Origin: Rhodanobacter sp. B05
GTDB lineage: Bacteria > Pseudomonadota > Gammaproteobacteria > Xanthomonadales > Rhodanobacteraceae
Assembly (NCBI RefSeq): GCF_002001085.1
Contig: NZ_MUNU01000015.1
Span: 186,001 to 250,000 of the forward strand
DNA length: 64,000 bases
Direction of reading: 5' to 3'
Below, piece after piece: positions 36,736-47,412 of the stretch. How positions within the stretch are numbered: the first letter of the stretch is position 1; each line of letters opens with the position of its first letter. Made by a program: the position numbers and the translations under genes. The notes below the pieces were generated by a model. It worked only from the letters and a program-made list of their open reading frames with translations. It was not told the origin of the DNA and ran no database searches.

Positions 36736-37773
36736 ATGGATGACAACAAGCGCAAGGCTCTTACCTCCGCCCTCGGCCAGATCGAAAAGCAGTTCGGCAA
36801 GGGTGCGATCATGCGCATGGGCGATCGCGTCAACGAGGCGATCGAAACCGTTTCAACCGGTTCGCTGGGGCTGGACATCGCACTCGGCGTCGGCGGCCTG
36901 CCGCGTGGCCGCGTGGTCGAGATCTACGGGCCGGAATCGTCCGGCAAGACGACGATGACCCTGCAGGCGATCGCCAGCTGCCAGCGCGCCGGCGGCACCG
37001 CGGCGTTCATCGACGCCGAGCACGCACTCGACCCGACCTATGCCGAAAAACTCGGCGTCAAGGTCGACGACTTGCTGGTGTCGCAGCCGGATACCGGCGA
37101 ACAGGCGCTGGAAATCGCCGACATGCTGGTGCGTTCGGGTGCAGTGGATATGGTCGTGGTCGACTCGGTCGCGGCGCTGACCCCGAAGGCGGAAATCGAG
37201 GGCGAAATGGGCGATTCCCACGTCGGCCTGCATGCCCGCCTGATGAGCCAGGCACTGCGCAAGCTCACCGCCAACATCAAGAAGTCCGGCACCCTGGTGA
37301 TCTTCATCAACCAGATCCGCATGAAGATCGGTGTGATGTTCGGCAGCCCGGAAACCACCACCGGCGGCAACGCGCTGAAGTTCTACGCCTCGGTGCGGCT
37401 GGATATCCGCCGCATCGGCGCGGTGAAGAAGGGCGACGAGATCATCGGTTCGGAAACCCGCGTCAAGGTGGTCAAGAACAAGGTGGCACCGCCGTTCCGC
37501 CAGTGCGAATTCGAGATCCTGTACGGCGAGGGCACCTCGCGCGAAGGCGAGATCATCGAGCTGGGCGTGGCGCAGAACCTGATCGACAAGTCCGGCGCCT
37601 GGTACAGCTACAACGGCGACCGCATCGGCCAGGGCAAGGAGAACGTTCGCCAGTTCCTGCGCGACAACCCGGCGATCGCCAACGAGATCGACAAGCAGCT
37701 GCGCGAACGCCTGCTGGTGCCGGTCGGCAAGCCTGCCGCCGCCGCGCCGGAAGAGGCACTCGAGGAAGCGTGA
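36736..37773 (+). CDS. recA: Recombinase RecA
   Basis: A 345-residue RecA. The polymerisation N-terminus is [20 protein letters not shown], Walker A is [14 protein letters not shown], Walker B is [12 protein letters not shown], loop L1 is [20 protein letters not shown], and the L2 region is [20 protein letters not shown]. The C-terminal tail is acidic (APEEALEEA), as usual. It catalyses strand exchange and LexA self-cleavage. I saw no clear LexA box in the 165 bases upstream. A very strong hairpin follows. Confidence 0.98.
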   Translation: MDDNKRKALTSALGQIEKQFGKGAIMRMGDRVNEAIETVSTGSLGLDIALGVGGLPRGRVVEIYGPESSGKTTMTLQAIASCQRAGGTAAFIDAEHALDPTYAEKLGVKVDDLLVSQPDTGEQALEIADMLVRSGAVDMVVVDSVAALTPKAEIEGEMGDSHVGLHARLMSQALRKLTANIKKSGTLVIFINQIRMKIGVMFGSPETTTGGNALKFYASVRLDIRRIGAVKKGDEIIGSETRVKVVKNKVAPPFRQCEFEILYGEGTSREGEIIELGVAQNLIDKSGAWYSYNGDRIGQGKENVRQFLRDNPAIANEIDKQLRERLLVPVGKPAAAAPEEALEEA

Positions 37774-37796
37774 GGCGTGATCGCTGGCGATCCGTT

Positions 37797-37835
37797 GAAC
37801 GCACATGGCCCGGTTTGTCCGGGCCATGTGCGTTC
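37797..37835 (+). terminator. Long perfect hairpin after recA
   Basis: A 17-bp perfect stem (GAACGCACATGGCCCGG with its complement) around a TTTGT loop, 20 bases after the recA stop. No T-run follows, so it may act as an attenuating or mRNA-stabilising hairpin rather than a classic terminator. Low recX expression relative to recA would fit. Confidence 0.65.
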
Positions 37836-37879
37836 GGGCCTCATGCCAAGGTTCAACCTGGCAAAGCGTGTTGCCTCGG

Positions 37880-37962
37880 CCGTTCGCCCTGAGCGTAGGC
37901 CCGAAGGGCAGAAGTCGAAGGGCTGCCCTTCGACTCCGCTGCGCTACGCTCAGGGCGAACGG
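37880..37962. repeat. REP-like nested palindrome between recA and recX
   Basis: The outer arms CCGTTCGCCCTGAGCGTAG (37880-37898) and CTACGCTCAGGGCGAACGG (37944-37962) are perfect inverted repeats. Inner arms AGTCGAAGGGC/GCCCTTCGACT surround a single base near 37924. This 'TTCGCCCTGAGCG...GTCGAAGGGC' palindrome is of the dispersed REP type common in Xanthomonadales. No second copy was noticed in the window. Confidence 0.75.
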
Positions 37963-37997
37963 TTGGAGAGATTCGCCCCAATCAGGTATCAGCTGGA

Positions 37998-38504
37998 ATG
38001 GCCATGAAACGCCCGCCCGACAAGGACGACCCGGCCAAGCCGAAGCGCAGCGCCTACGACAAGGCACTGGGGCTGCTCGCCCGGCGCGAACATTCGCGCA
38101 AGGAGCTGAAAACCAAGCTGCGCCAGGGCGGCTACGAGGGCGAGGAAACCAGCGCCGCGATCGATCGGCTTGGCGAGCAGCATTACCAGGACGACGACCG
38201 TTTCGGTGAGGTGCTGCTGCGCAGCCGGATCGCGCAGGGCTACGGCCCGATGCGATTGCGGATGGAGCTGAAAACCCACGGTCTGGCCGATGCGCGCATC
38301 CGTGAGTTGCTGGACGCGGCCGAGGTCGACTGGGACGCTTCCGCTGCCGCCCAATTGCGCCGCCGCTACGGCAGTGCAGGCACGGCCGACCCCGCCGAAC
38401 GCAGCCGCCGCGCGCAATTCCTCTTGCGCCGCGGCTTTGCCGCCGCCACAGTACGGAGTGTCACCCACGCCGACGCGGACGAAGCCGCCGACGACATGTC
38501 CTGA
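37998..38504 (+). CDS. recX: Regulatory protein RecX
   Basis: A 168-residue RecA modulator. RecX three-helix repeats are visible: [60 protein letters not shown] and [19 protein letters not shown]. It caps or remodels RecA filaments. It lies downstream of recA past a hairpin and a REP-like palindrome. A second ATG six bases downstream (38004) is an alternative start. Confidence 0.92.
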   Translation: MAMKRPPDKDDPAKPKRSAYDKALGLLARREHSRKELKTKLRQGGYEGEETSAAIDRLGEQHYQDDDRFGEVLLRSRIAQGYGPMRLRMELKTHGLADARIRELLDAAEVDWDASAAAQLRRRYGSAGTADPAERSRRAQFLLRRGFAAATVRSVTHADADEAADDMS

Positions 38505-38589
38505 AATCCATCATCCCCGGGATGACCGGGGCATGGATCGGACGGCCCGTCTGCAGCGTGAATCTCCCGGGCCAGCCACCGCGATACGC

Positions 38590-41217
<2,628 letters not shown>

Positions 41218-41257
41218 GGTTGAGTGGTTTCGGCGGGTGATGCCTTGGCCGGCCGCA

Positions 41258-41287
41258 TTGCGCCGGGGATTCAGGCTCAGCTAGTAT
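41258..41287 (+). promoter_or_regulatory. Candidate sigma-70 promoter for csrA
   Basis: TTGCGC at 41258-41263 and TAGTAT at 41282-41287 with an 18-base spacer, about 190 bases upstream of csrA. The leader has several GGA motifs (for example CAGGAGG near 41340 and ATGGAG in the ribosome-binding site), as expected if CsrA represses its own mRNA. Prediction only. Confidence 0.35.
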
Positions 41288-41480
41288 CCGCAGAGGTCGG
41301 CTTCGCCAGCACGGCAAAGTCGCCAGTCAGGACCCTCAGGAGGTGTTTTGGCTGTGAGCCGGGAAGGCGGTAGGGCCTTCGGCGGATCGAAACGTCGAAC
41401 CGCGGATGGACGGACGCTCAGGGGTGAGGCAGCGTCGATCCGCAAGCCTGTGACCAGCAGCTTTTTATGGAGTAGCAATC

Positions 41481-41684
41481 ATGTTGATTCTGACCCGCCG
41501 GGTCGGTGAGACCCTGATGATCGGCGACGAGGTGACCGTCACCGTTCTTGGCGTGAAAGGCAATCAGGTGCGCATCGGCATCAATGCACCGAAAACCGTG
41601 GCCGTCCATCGCGAAGAAATCTATCAGCGAATCAAGGGCGAACACGACTCCGACAGCACGCCAGACGATGCAGGCGAGCACTGA
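41481..41684 (+). CDS. csrA: Carbon storage regulator CsrA
   Basis: A 67-residue RNA-binding dimeric regulator of translation. The sequence [37 protein letters not shown], then [12 protein letters not shown] matches CsrA/RsmA throughout, including Arg6/7 and Arg44-type contacts. The C-terminus has a short acidic tail. The ATG has GGAG eight bases upstream, itself inside a CsrA-type GGA motif. The alaS-csrA-tRNA-Ser order is typical of gammaproteobacteria. It controls carbon flow, motility and often EPS production, so it could affect the EPS locus nearby. Confidence 0.97.
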   Translation: MLILTRRVGETLMIGDEVTVTVLGVKGNQVRIGINAPKTVAVHREEIYQRIKGEHDSDSTPDDAGEH

Positions 41685-41700
41685 TCGAACAAATCAGGAC

Positions 41701-41729
41701 TTTACCTCGACCACGCCGGTCAGTATCCT
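41701..41729 (+). promoter_or_regulatory. Candidate promoter of tRNA-Ser
   Basis: TTTACC (41701-41706) and TATCCT (41724-41729) with a 17-base spacer, followed by a GC-rich stretch, 31 bases before the tRNA 5' end. Prediction only. Confidence 0.4.
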
Positions 41730-41760
41730 TGCCGGCTCCGCAGCAATGCGGCAAAACCCC

Positions 41761-41853
41761 GGAGAGATGCCCGAGTGGCCGAAGGGGCTCCCCTGCTAAG
41801 GGAGTATCGGGTCAAAAACCTGATCGAGGGTTCGAATCCCTCTCTCTCCGCCA
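41761..41853 (+). tRNA. tRNA-Ser (anticodon GCU)
   Basis: A 93-base class II tRNA. The acceptor arms GGAGAGA and TCTCTCC pair, with discriminator G and an encoded CCA. The D-arm is CCGAGTGGCCGAAGG, the anticodon loop CTGCTAA (anticodon GCT) sits on the stem CTCCC/GGGAG, there is a long variable arm (TATCGGGTCAAAAACCTGAT), and the T-arm is GAGGGTTCGAATCCCTC. It reads AGC/AGU codons. Confidence 0.97.
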
Positions 41854-41894
41854 GATACGCAAAGCGCCCCGCAAGGGGCGTTTTGCGTATCTGG
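41851..41894 (+). terminator. Terminator hairpin directly after tRNA-Ser
   Basis: The core stem GCGCCCC/GGGGCG with loop GCAA is followed by TTTT. The stem extends outward through CCAGATACGCAAA/TTTGCGTATCTGG, and further bases of the tRNA acceptor strand (TCTCTCCG) also find their complement (CGGAGAGA) downstream. Confidence 0.8.
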
Positions 41895-42077
41895 CGGAGA
41901 GAGGTGGTGGACGAACCCTAACGGTTCGACAATTTTGTCTGGAACAAAATTGGACAGCCGAAGGCTGGCCCTGGAGCGCGCAGCGCGGAAGGGTTCGGCC
42001 CATGGATGGGCCAAACAATCCCTGCGGACCATACGTGACATCGCACCCCATCGAAGCGGCGTTTTGCGTATCTGGCG
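41878..42077. repeat. Direct copies of a 19-base terminator arm
   Basis: GCGTTTTGCGTATCTGGCG occurs identically at 41878-41896 and 42059-42077, with an inverted copy (one mismatch) at 41849-41867 overlapping the tRNA 3' end. Between the direct copies lies a 9-bp hairpin (CAATTTTGT/ACAAAATTG, 41930-41952). The second copy overlaps the region just outside the end of lpxH. Confidence 0.7.
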
Positions 42078-42106
42078 AAGATGAGGATTTCGACGCACTG
42101 GCTGTT

Positions 42107-42835
42107 TCAGCTGATCGCAAGCCCGCGCAGTTCCGCCCCATCATCGTTCACCCGCAACACCGACCCGTGCTCATACCAATCCCCGAGCACGATCCGCCCA
42201 GCGGCTTTCCCGTCGAGCTCGAACCGATGCACCGCCGGCCGATGCGTATGCCCATGAATCAACCGGATCACGCCAGCCTTGCGCATCGCCTCGGCTACCG
42301 CATCCGGATTGACGTCCATGATGCTTTCCATCGTGCTGCCGGTGTGCGCCTTGCTGTCCGCGCGTGCCTTGGCGGCAAACGCGCGGCGCGCATCGAGCGG
42401 CATCGACAGGATCTGCGCCTGCCATTCCGGCGCACGCACCTGGCGGCGCACGGCCTGGTAGGCGACGTCGTCGGTGCACAGCACGTCGCCATGCATCAGC
42501 AGAGTGGGGCGGCCCTGGATGTCATGCACGGTGCCGTCGTCGAGCCGGGTCAGGCCGGCGCGCTCGGCGAAGCGCTTGCCGAGCAGGAAGTCGCGGTTGC
42601 CGACCATGAAATACACCGGCACGCCGGCATCGCGCACGGCGCGGGTGGCGGCCGCAATGCGTTGCGGCAGTTCGGCGTCATCGTCGTCGCCGATCCAGGC
42701 TTCGACCAGGTCGCCGAGGATGTACAGGGCGTCGGCGTGACGAACCTCGTCGCTGGCAAGGTAGCTTTCGAACAGGGTCGTGATCTGCGCGCGCGCGGGG
42801 TCCAGGTGCAGATCGGCGATGAACAGCGAAGCCAT
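42107..42835 (-). CDS. lpxH: UDP-2,3-diacylglucosamine hydrolase LpxH
   Basis: A 242-residue metallophosphoesterase that cleaves UDP-2,3-diacylglucosamine to lipid X in lipid A synthesis. Metal-binding motifs are LFIADLHLD, ILGDLVEAWIGDDD, FMVGNRDFLLG, LLMHGDVLCTDD and LIHGHTHRP. The length matches E. coli LpxH (240). It starts five bases after the stop of the cyclophilin gene and is probably co-transcribed with it. Confidence 0.96.
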   Translation of the reverse strand: MASLFIADLHLDPARAQITTLFESYLASDEVRHADALYILGDLVEAWIGDDDDAELPQRIAAATRAVRDAGVPVYFMVGNRDFLLGKRFAERAGLTRLDDGTVHDIQGRPTLLMHGDVLCTDDVAYQAVRRQVRAPEWQAQILSMPLDARRAFAAKARADSKAHTGSTMESIMDVNPDAVAEAMRKAGVIRLIHGHTHRPAVHRFELDGKAAGRIVLGDWYEHGSVLRVNDDGAELRGLAIS

Positions 42836-42840
42836 GCCGG

Positions 42841-43566
42841 TCAGCCGTTGCCGGCGTGCTTGACGGGCTTCTTGCCCGGCTTTGCGGGGCCAGGTTTGGT
42901 GGGCCCGGATTTGGCCGGCGTGGCGACGCTGCCGCCCGACGCGGGCGTTTCCTCGCCGATGACGCGGGCGCTGTCGATCACCACCAGCGGATTCGGCACG
43001 TCGCCGGCGAACGGGCCGAGCGGGCGCGTCGGCAGCGCGGCAATCTTGTCGAGCACGTCCAGGCCCTTGGTCACCTTGCCGAACACGGCGAAGCCCCAGG
43101 TCAGGCCGCTCTGGTTGCCGACGAAATCGAGCCGGCGGTTGTCGACCAGGTTGAAGAAGAATTGTGCAGTGCCGGAATTCGGGTCGGCGCCGCGGGCGAC
43201 GGCGATCGTGCCACGCAGGTTCGACAAGCCGTTGTCCGCCTCGCTGGGAATGGCCGGCCGCGTGCGTTTGGGTTGCAGTTCGCGGGTATACAGGCCGCCT
43301 TGCACCAGATAGCCGGGAATCACCCGGTGCAGCACGGTGCCGTCGTAGAAGCCGTCACGCACGTACTGCAGGAAATTGGCCACGCTCTTGGGGGCCTTGT
43401 CCGGGTACAGCTCCAGCGTGATGTCGCCCTGGGAAGTGTGCAGCAGCACCTGCGGCCTGGCCGCGGCGGACGTCGAGTCAGCCTGCACCGGCTTGGCGGT
43501 TTGTGCCGCCAGGGTCAACGGCAGGAGCAGCAGTGCGGCAGCGAGCAGGGATTTCAGCATGGGCAT
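42841..43566 (-). CDS. Periplasmic peptidyl-prolyl isomerase (cyclophilin, PpiA-like)
   Basis: A 241-residue exported cyclophilin. Signal peptide LKSLLAAALLLLPLTLAAQ; cyclophilin core with VLLHTSQGDITLELYPDKAP, FYDGTVLHRVIPGYLVQGG, GTIAVARGADPNSGTAQFFF and WGFAVFGKVTKGLDV. It has an unusual Pro/Lys/Ala-rich C-terminal tail (PTKPGPAKPGKKPVKH) that is likely disordered. The start is one of two close ATGs (43566 or 43560). The gene precedes lpxH by five bases. Confidence 0.92.
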   Translation of the reverse strand: MPMLKSLLAAALLLLPLTLAAQTAKPVQADSTSAAARPQVLLHTSQGDITLELYPDKAPKSVANFLQYVRDGFYDGTVLHRVIPGYLVQGGLYTRELQPKRTRPAIPSEADNGLSNLRGTIAVARGADPNSGTAQFFFNLVDNRRLDFVGNQSGLTWGFAVFGKVTKGLDVLDKIAALPTRPLGPFAGDVPNPLVVIDSARVIGEETPASGGSVATPAKSGPTKPGPAKPGKKPVKHAGNG

Positions 43567-43633
43567 GGCGCGGTCCGAATGTGCGTACATGATACGCGGC
43601 AACGCGATTGGCCGGTTTGCGTTCCACCCGCCA

Positions 43634-45151
43634 TCACTTGCTCGAGTTGTCCAGCTTCACACCCAGTTCCGCCATCGGCAACTGTTCCTGTTGCAGGTCG
43701 GCTGCGGTGAGTGGGTGCTGATCGAGCCAGGCGGCAGGAAGTTTCAGGCGCAGCGATTTGCTGCTGCCGCCGAGCTGCATCTGTGGCAGCGATTCGGCCC
43801 GGCGGGCGCGCCGGAACAATACGGCAAGGCGAAGCAGGGCGGTGATCTGCCGCGACAGCGCGCGATAGCGCAGCGGCAGGGCGCTGACGATCGACTTGTC
43901 CGGCTTGCGCCGGTGCAGCTCGACCACGGCGGCAAGCAATTCCTGCTCCTGTCGCGAGAAGCCGGCCAGATCGGCGTGGCGCAGGATGTACGCGCCGTGG
44001 TGATGGTGCTGGCTGTGCGCAATGGCCAGGCCGATCTCGTGCACCCGCGCGGCCCAGGACAGCCACTCGCGGGCGTCGGCGTCCAGTTTCCAGCTGCGCG
44101 CCACCTGGTCGAAAAACATCAGCGCGGTCGATTCGACGCGGCGCGCCTGGGCGCGATCGACGCCGTAGCGGGTCGCCAGCGCATCGATGCTGGCGGTGCG
44201 CGGGTCGCTGCCGCCGGCGCGGCCCAGCAGGTCCCACAGCAGGCCCTCGCGCATCGAGCTTTCGCACACGCGCAGGCGTTCGATGCCGAGCGCGGCGAAC
44301 GCCGCCTCCATGATCACCACGCCACCGGCAATCACCGGTGCGCGATCGGCGACCAGGCCCGGCAGCTTGAGCGTGCCGATCTGGCCGTGGTCGATCAGGG
44401 CGTCGCGCAGCGCGGCCAGCGAGGCCGCGGTGATGCCGTCATCGGAAAAATTCATTGCCTGGACGACCGCGCCGATCGACTTGGCGGTGCCGGACGAGCC
44501 GTAGGCGTCCTGCCAGCCCGACTCGCGATAGTCCTCGGCGAACTGCTGCAGCAGCACGCCGATTTCGCTGATGGCGCGCTGCCAGCGCGCGCGGGTCAGT
44601 TTGCCGCCGGGAAAGAAGCGCAGGGTCGACGCGATGCAGCCGGCCTGCACGCTCTCGGTATGCAGCGGCGCCAGGCCGCGGCCAATGATGAACTCGGTAC
44701 TGCCGCCGCCGATATCGATGACCAGGCGCGGCTCGCGCGAGGCGGGCAGGTCGTGCGCCGCGCCCAGGAAGATCAGGCGACCCTCTTCGCGGCCGGAAAC
44801 CACTTCGACCGGATGACCGAGCGCGGCCTCGGCGGAGGTCAGGAAGGTCTGCGGCGAAGCCAGCCGGCGCACGGTGTTGGTGGCCACGGCGCGCACCCGC
44901 ATCGTAGGCAAGCCGGCGATGCGCTGGCCGAAGCGGGCCAGGCAGGCCATCGCGCGGGCGCGCCGTTCAGCATCGAGGCTGCCATCGGCGCGCAGGCCGG
45001 CGGCCATCCGCACGGTGTCGCGCAGGCGGTCGATCACGCGCGGCTCGCCGTGCTCCATGCGTGCCACCACCATGTGGAAGCTGTTCGAACCCAGGTCCAC
45101 GGCCGCCATCAGCTCGCCATCGCGGATCGGTGTCTGTTCGGTCTGGCTCAC
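43634..45151 (-). CDS. ppx: Exopolyphosphatase Ppx (or Ppx/GppA family)
   Basis: A 505-residue member of the Ppx/GppA ASKHA phosphatase family. Motifs are MAAVDLGSNSFHMVVARM, AVATNTVRRLASP, GREEGRLIFLGA and LVIDIGGGSTEFIIGRG, with the C-terminal HD-like domain ARVHEIGLAIAHSQHHHHG. It removes phosphate from polyphosphate (or pppGpp). I chose the GTG at 45151, which has GGGAG seven bases upstream; an ATG at 45109 is an alternative. It follows ppk by 70 bases on the same strand, so the pair probably balances polyphosphate. Confidence 0.94.
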   Translation of the reverse strand: MSQTEQTPIRDGELMAAVDLGSNSFHMVVARMEHGEPRVIDRLRDTVRMAAGLRADGSLDAERRARAMACLARFGQRIAGLPTMRVRAVATNTVRRLASPQTFLTSAEAALGHPVEVVSGREEGRLIFLGAAHDLPASREPRLVIDIGGGSTEFIIGRGLAPLHTESVQAGCIASTLRFFPGGKLTRARWQRAISEIGVLLQQFAEDYRESGWQDAYGSSGTAKSIGAVVQAMNFSDDGITAASLAALRDALIDHGQIGTLKLPGLVADRAPVIAGGVVIMEAAFAALGIERLRVCESSMREGLLWDLLGRAGGSDPRTASIDALATRYGVDRAQARRVESTALMFFDQVARSWKLDADAREWLSWAARVHEIGLAIAHSQHHHHGAYILRHADLAGFSRQEQELLAAVVELHRRKPDKSIVSALPLRYRALSRQITALLRLAVLFRRARRAESLPQMQLGGSSKSLRLKLPAAWLDQHPLTAADLQQEQLPMAELGVKLDNSSK

Positions 45152-45221
45152 GCCATGGCTCCCGCAGCGGCAAAGCGCGGATTCTCGCATGCATGGGCAA
45201 TGTCGGTGCAGTCGCCGACCC

Positions 45222-47318
45222 TCACGGGCAAAGCCTTTTGAGCAGGCCTTGTTGCGCGTTGTACGGCGGCTGGTCGCCAGGCTCGGCGCGCACGTAGCGG
45301 CCATCGCTGCCCAGCAGCCAGGCCTGGGTGTTGTCGGCCAGGCCGTTGGCGAGGGTCTCCTCGAACACGCGCGTCGCCAGCTCGGGGTCGAGGATGGGGA
45401 ACGCGATTTCGATGCGCCGCATCAGGTTGCGCTCCATCCAGTCGGCGCTGGCGCAATAGATTTCCGCGTTGCCGTCGTTGGCGAACCAGTACACCCGGCT
45501 GTGTTCCAGGAATCGCCCTACGATCGAACGCACCCGGATGCGTTCGGAGATGCCGGGCAGGCCCGGACGCAAGGTGCAGGCGCCGCGCACGATCAGGTCG
45601 ATCTCCACGCCGGCCTGCGAGGCGCGGTACAGCGCCGCAATCACGCGCGCCTCGTTCAGCGCGTTGAGCTTGGCGACGATGCGGGCGGGGCGGCCGGCGC
45701 GCGCGTGGGCGATCTCGCGCTCGATCTTGGAAAGGACTTCCGTGTACAGCGTGAACGGCGAATGCAGCAGTCGCTTCAACTCGATGATCGGGCCCAGCCC
45801 GGACAGCTGCTGGAAGACCTTGTGCAGGTCCTCGCCGATCTCCGGGTCAGCTGTCATCAGGCCGATGTCGGTGTATACGCGACTGTTGGCCTGGTGATAA
45901 TTGCCGGTGGACAGATGGGCGTAGCGGCGCAGGCCGTCACCTTCGCGGCGCACGATCAGCATCATCTTGGCGTGGGTCTTGTAGCCGACCACGCCATAGA
46001 CCACCTGCACGCCGGCCTCCTGCAGGCGCGTGGCCAGGCGGATGTTGGCCGCCTCGTCGAAGCGCGCGCGCAGTTCGATCACCACGGTGACGTCCTTGCC
46101 CTGGCGTGCGGCCTCCACCAGCAGGTCGACCAGCGGCGTGTCTTCGCCGGCGCGGTACAGGGTCTGCTTGATCGCCAGCACCTGGGGATCGGCGGTGGCC
46201 TGGCGCAACAGGTCGATGACCGCGGCGAAGCTCTCGTAGGGATGATGCAGCAGCACGTCGCGCCGCCCGATCAACTCGAACTTGTTGTGGCTGCTGTCGA
46301 GGGCGGCCGGCAACTGTGGCGTGAAACGCGGGAATTTCAGTTCCGGGCGGTCCAGCCAGTCGTAGATCAGGCCGGCGCGGATGATGTTGACCGGACCATC
46401 GCAGCGGTACACGTCGCTGTCGTCGAGCTGGAAATTCTGCACCAGCATGGCGGTGATCGCCTGCGGGCAATCGTTGGCGATTTCCAGCCGCACCGGACGC
46501 GCGTAGCCGCGGCCGACCAGTTCCTCGCTGAGGGCCAGCGCGAGGTTTTCCACCTCCGCCTCCTCGACGATCAGTTCGCTGTTGCGGGTGACCCGGAACT
46601 GATAGGAACCGACCACCTTGAGGCCCGGAAACATCAGGTCGACAAAGGCTTGCAGCAGTTCGGCCAGGAACACGAAATGCTCGCCTGGACCGCTGACTTC
46701 CGACGGCACCCGGATGATGCGCGGCAGCGATCGCGGTGCCCGCACCAGCGCCATGTGGCCTTCATGGCCGAACGCATCGCGCCCCTTCAGCACCACGGCA
46801 AGGTTCAGCGTCTTGTTGAGGATGCGCGGAAACGGATGCGCCGGGTCCAGCCCCAGCGGCGACAGCACCGGCAGCACCTCGTGCTCGAAATAGCCCTGCA
46901 GCCAGCGGCGCTGGCGCGGACTCCAGTTCTTGCGGGTCAGGATGTGGATCTTCGCGGCGTCGAGCTGCGGGCGGATCTGTTCCTGCCACGCGGCGTAGAC
47001 CTCGGCGACCAGGTCGAGTACGCGGCTGCGGATCCGCGCCAGCAATTCGCCCGACGGGATGCCGTCCGGACCCGGGGCGGCCGAGCCGTAGGCATGGTGA
47101 TGCTTGAGCATCGCCACGCGTACCTCGAAGAACTCGTCGAGGTTGTTCGCCACGATGCTCAGGTAGCGCACGCGCTCGAGCAGGGGCACGCTGGCCTCGC
47201 GGGCCATCGCCAGCACGCGGAAATTGAACTCCAGCGCGGCCAGTTCGCGACTGAGATACAGCTGCGGGGCGCAGAGATCGACGACGGGCGTCGTCAGGCG
47301 GGTGGAGGGTCTGGACAT
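45222..47318 (-). CDS. ppk1: Polyphosphate kinase Ppk1
   Basis: A 698-residue polyphosphate kinase that makes polyphosphate from ATP. The N-terminal domain is LYLSRELAALEFNFRVLAMA, and the phosphohistidine domains contain VVYGVVGYKTHAKMMLIVRR (autophosphorylated His) and RRYAHLSTGNYHQANSRVYTD. The C-terminal PLD-like half has RVYWFANDGNAEIYCASADWMERNL. The length agrees with the E. coli enzyme (688). It lies just upstream of ppx. Confidence 0.97.
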   Translation of the reverse strand: MSRPSTRLTTPVVDLCAPQLYLSRELAALEFNFRVLAMAREASVPLLERVRYLSIVANNLDEFFEVRVAMLKHHHAYGSAAPGPDGIPSGELLARIRSRVLDLVAEVYAAWQEQIRPQLDAAKIHILTRKNWSPRQRRWLQGYFEHEVLPVLSPLGLDPAHPFPRILNKTLNLAVVLKGRDAFGHEGHMALVRAPRSLPRIIRVPSEVSGPGEHFVFLAELLQAFVDLMFPGLKVVGSYQFRVTRNSELIVEEAEVENLALALSEELVGRGYARPVRLEIANDCPQAITAMLVQNFQLDDSDVYRCDGPVNIIRAGLIYDWLDRPELKFPRFTPQLPAALDSSHNKFELIGRRDVLLHHPYESFAAVIDLLRQATADPQVLAIKQTLYRAGEDTPLVDLLVEAARQGKDVTVVIELRARFDEAANIRLATRLQEAGVQVVYGVVGYKTHAKMMLIVRREGDGLRRYAHLSTGNYHQANSRVYTDIGLMTADPEIGEDLHKVFQQLSGLGPIIELKRLLHSPFTLYTEVLSKIEREIAHARAGRPARIVAKLNALNEARVIAALYRASQAGVEIDLIVRGACTLRPGLPGISERIRVRSIVGRFLEHSRVYWFANDGNAEIYCASADWMERNLMRRIEIAFPILDPELATRVFEETLANGLADNTQAWLLGSDGRYVRAEPGDQPPYNAQQGLLKRLCP

Positions 47319-47412
47319 GACTCATTCTGGCGCATGGCGCGCGCCAAATACATCGCGCCACGCGGCAACGTTCAGCCGGTGCGGGTCCGGGTGTGCAAAT
47401 CCGGCGCGTTGT

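Noticed and set aside
41796..42098. Minus-strand frame containing GERGIRTLD
   Set aside because: This is the well-known spurious translation of the antisense of tRNA-Ser and its flank.
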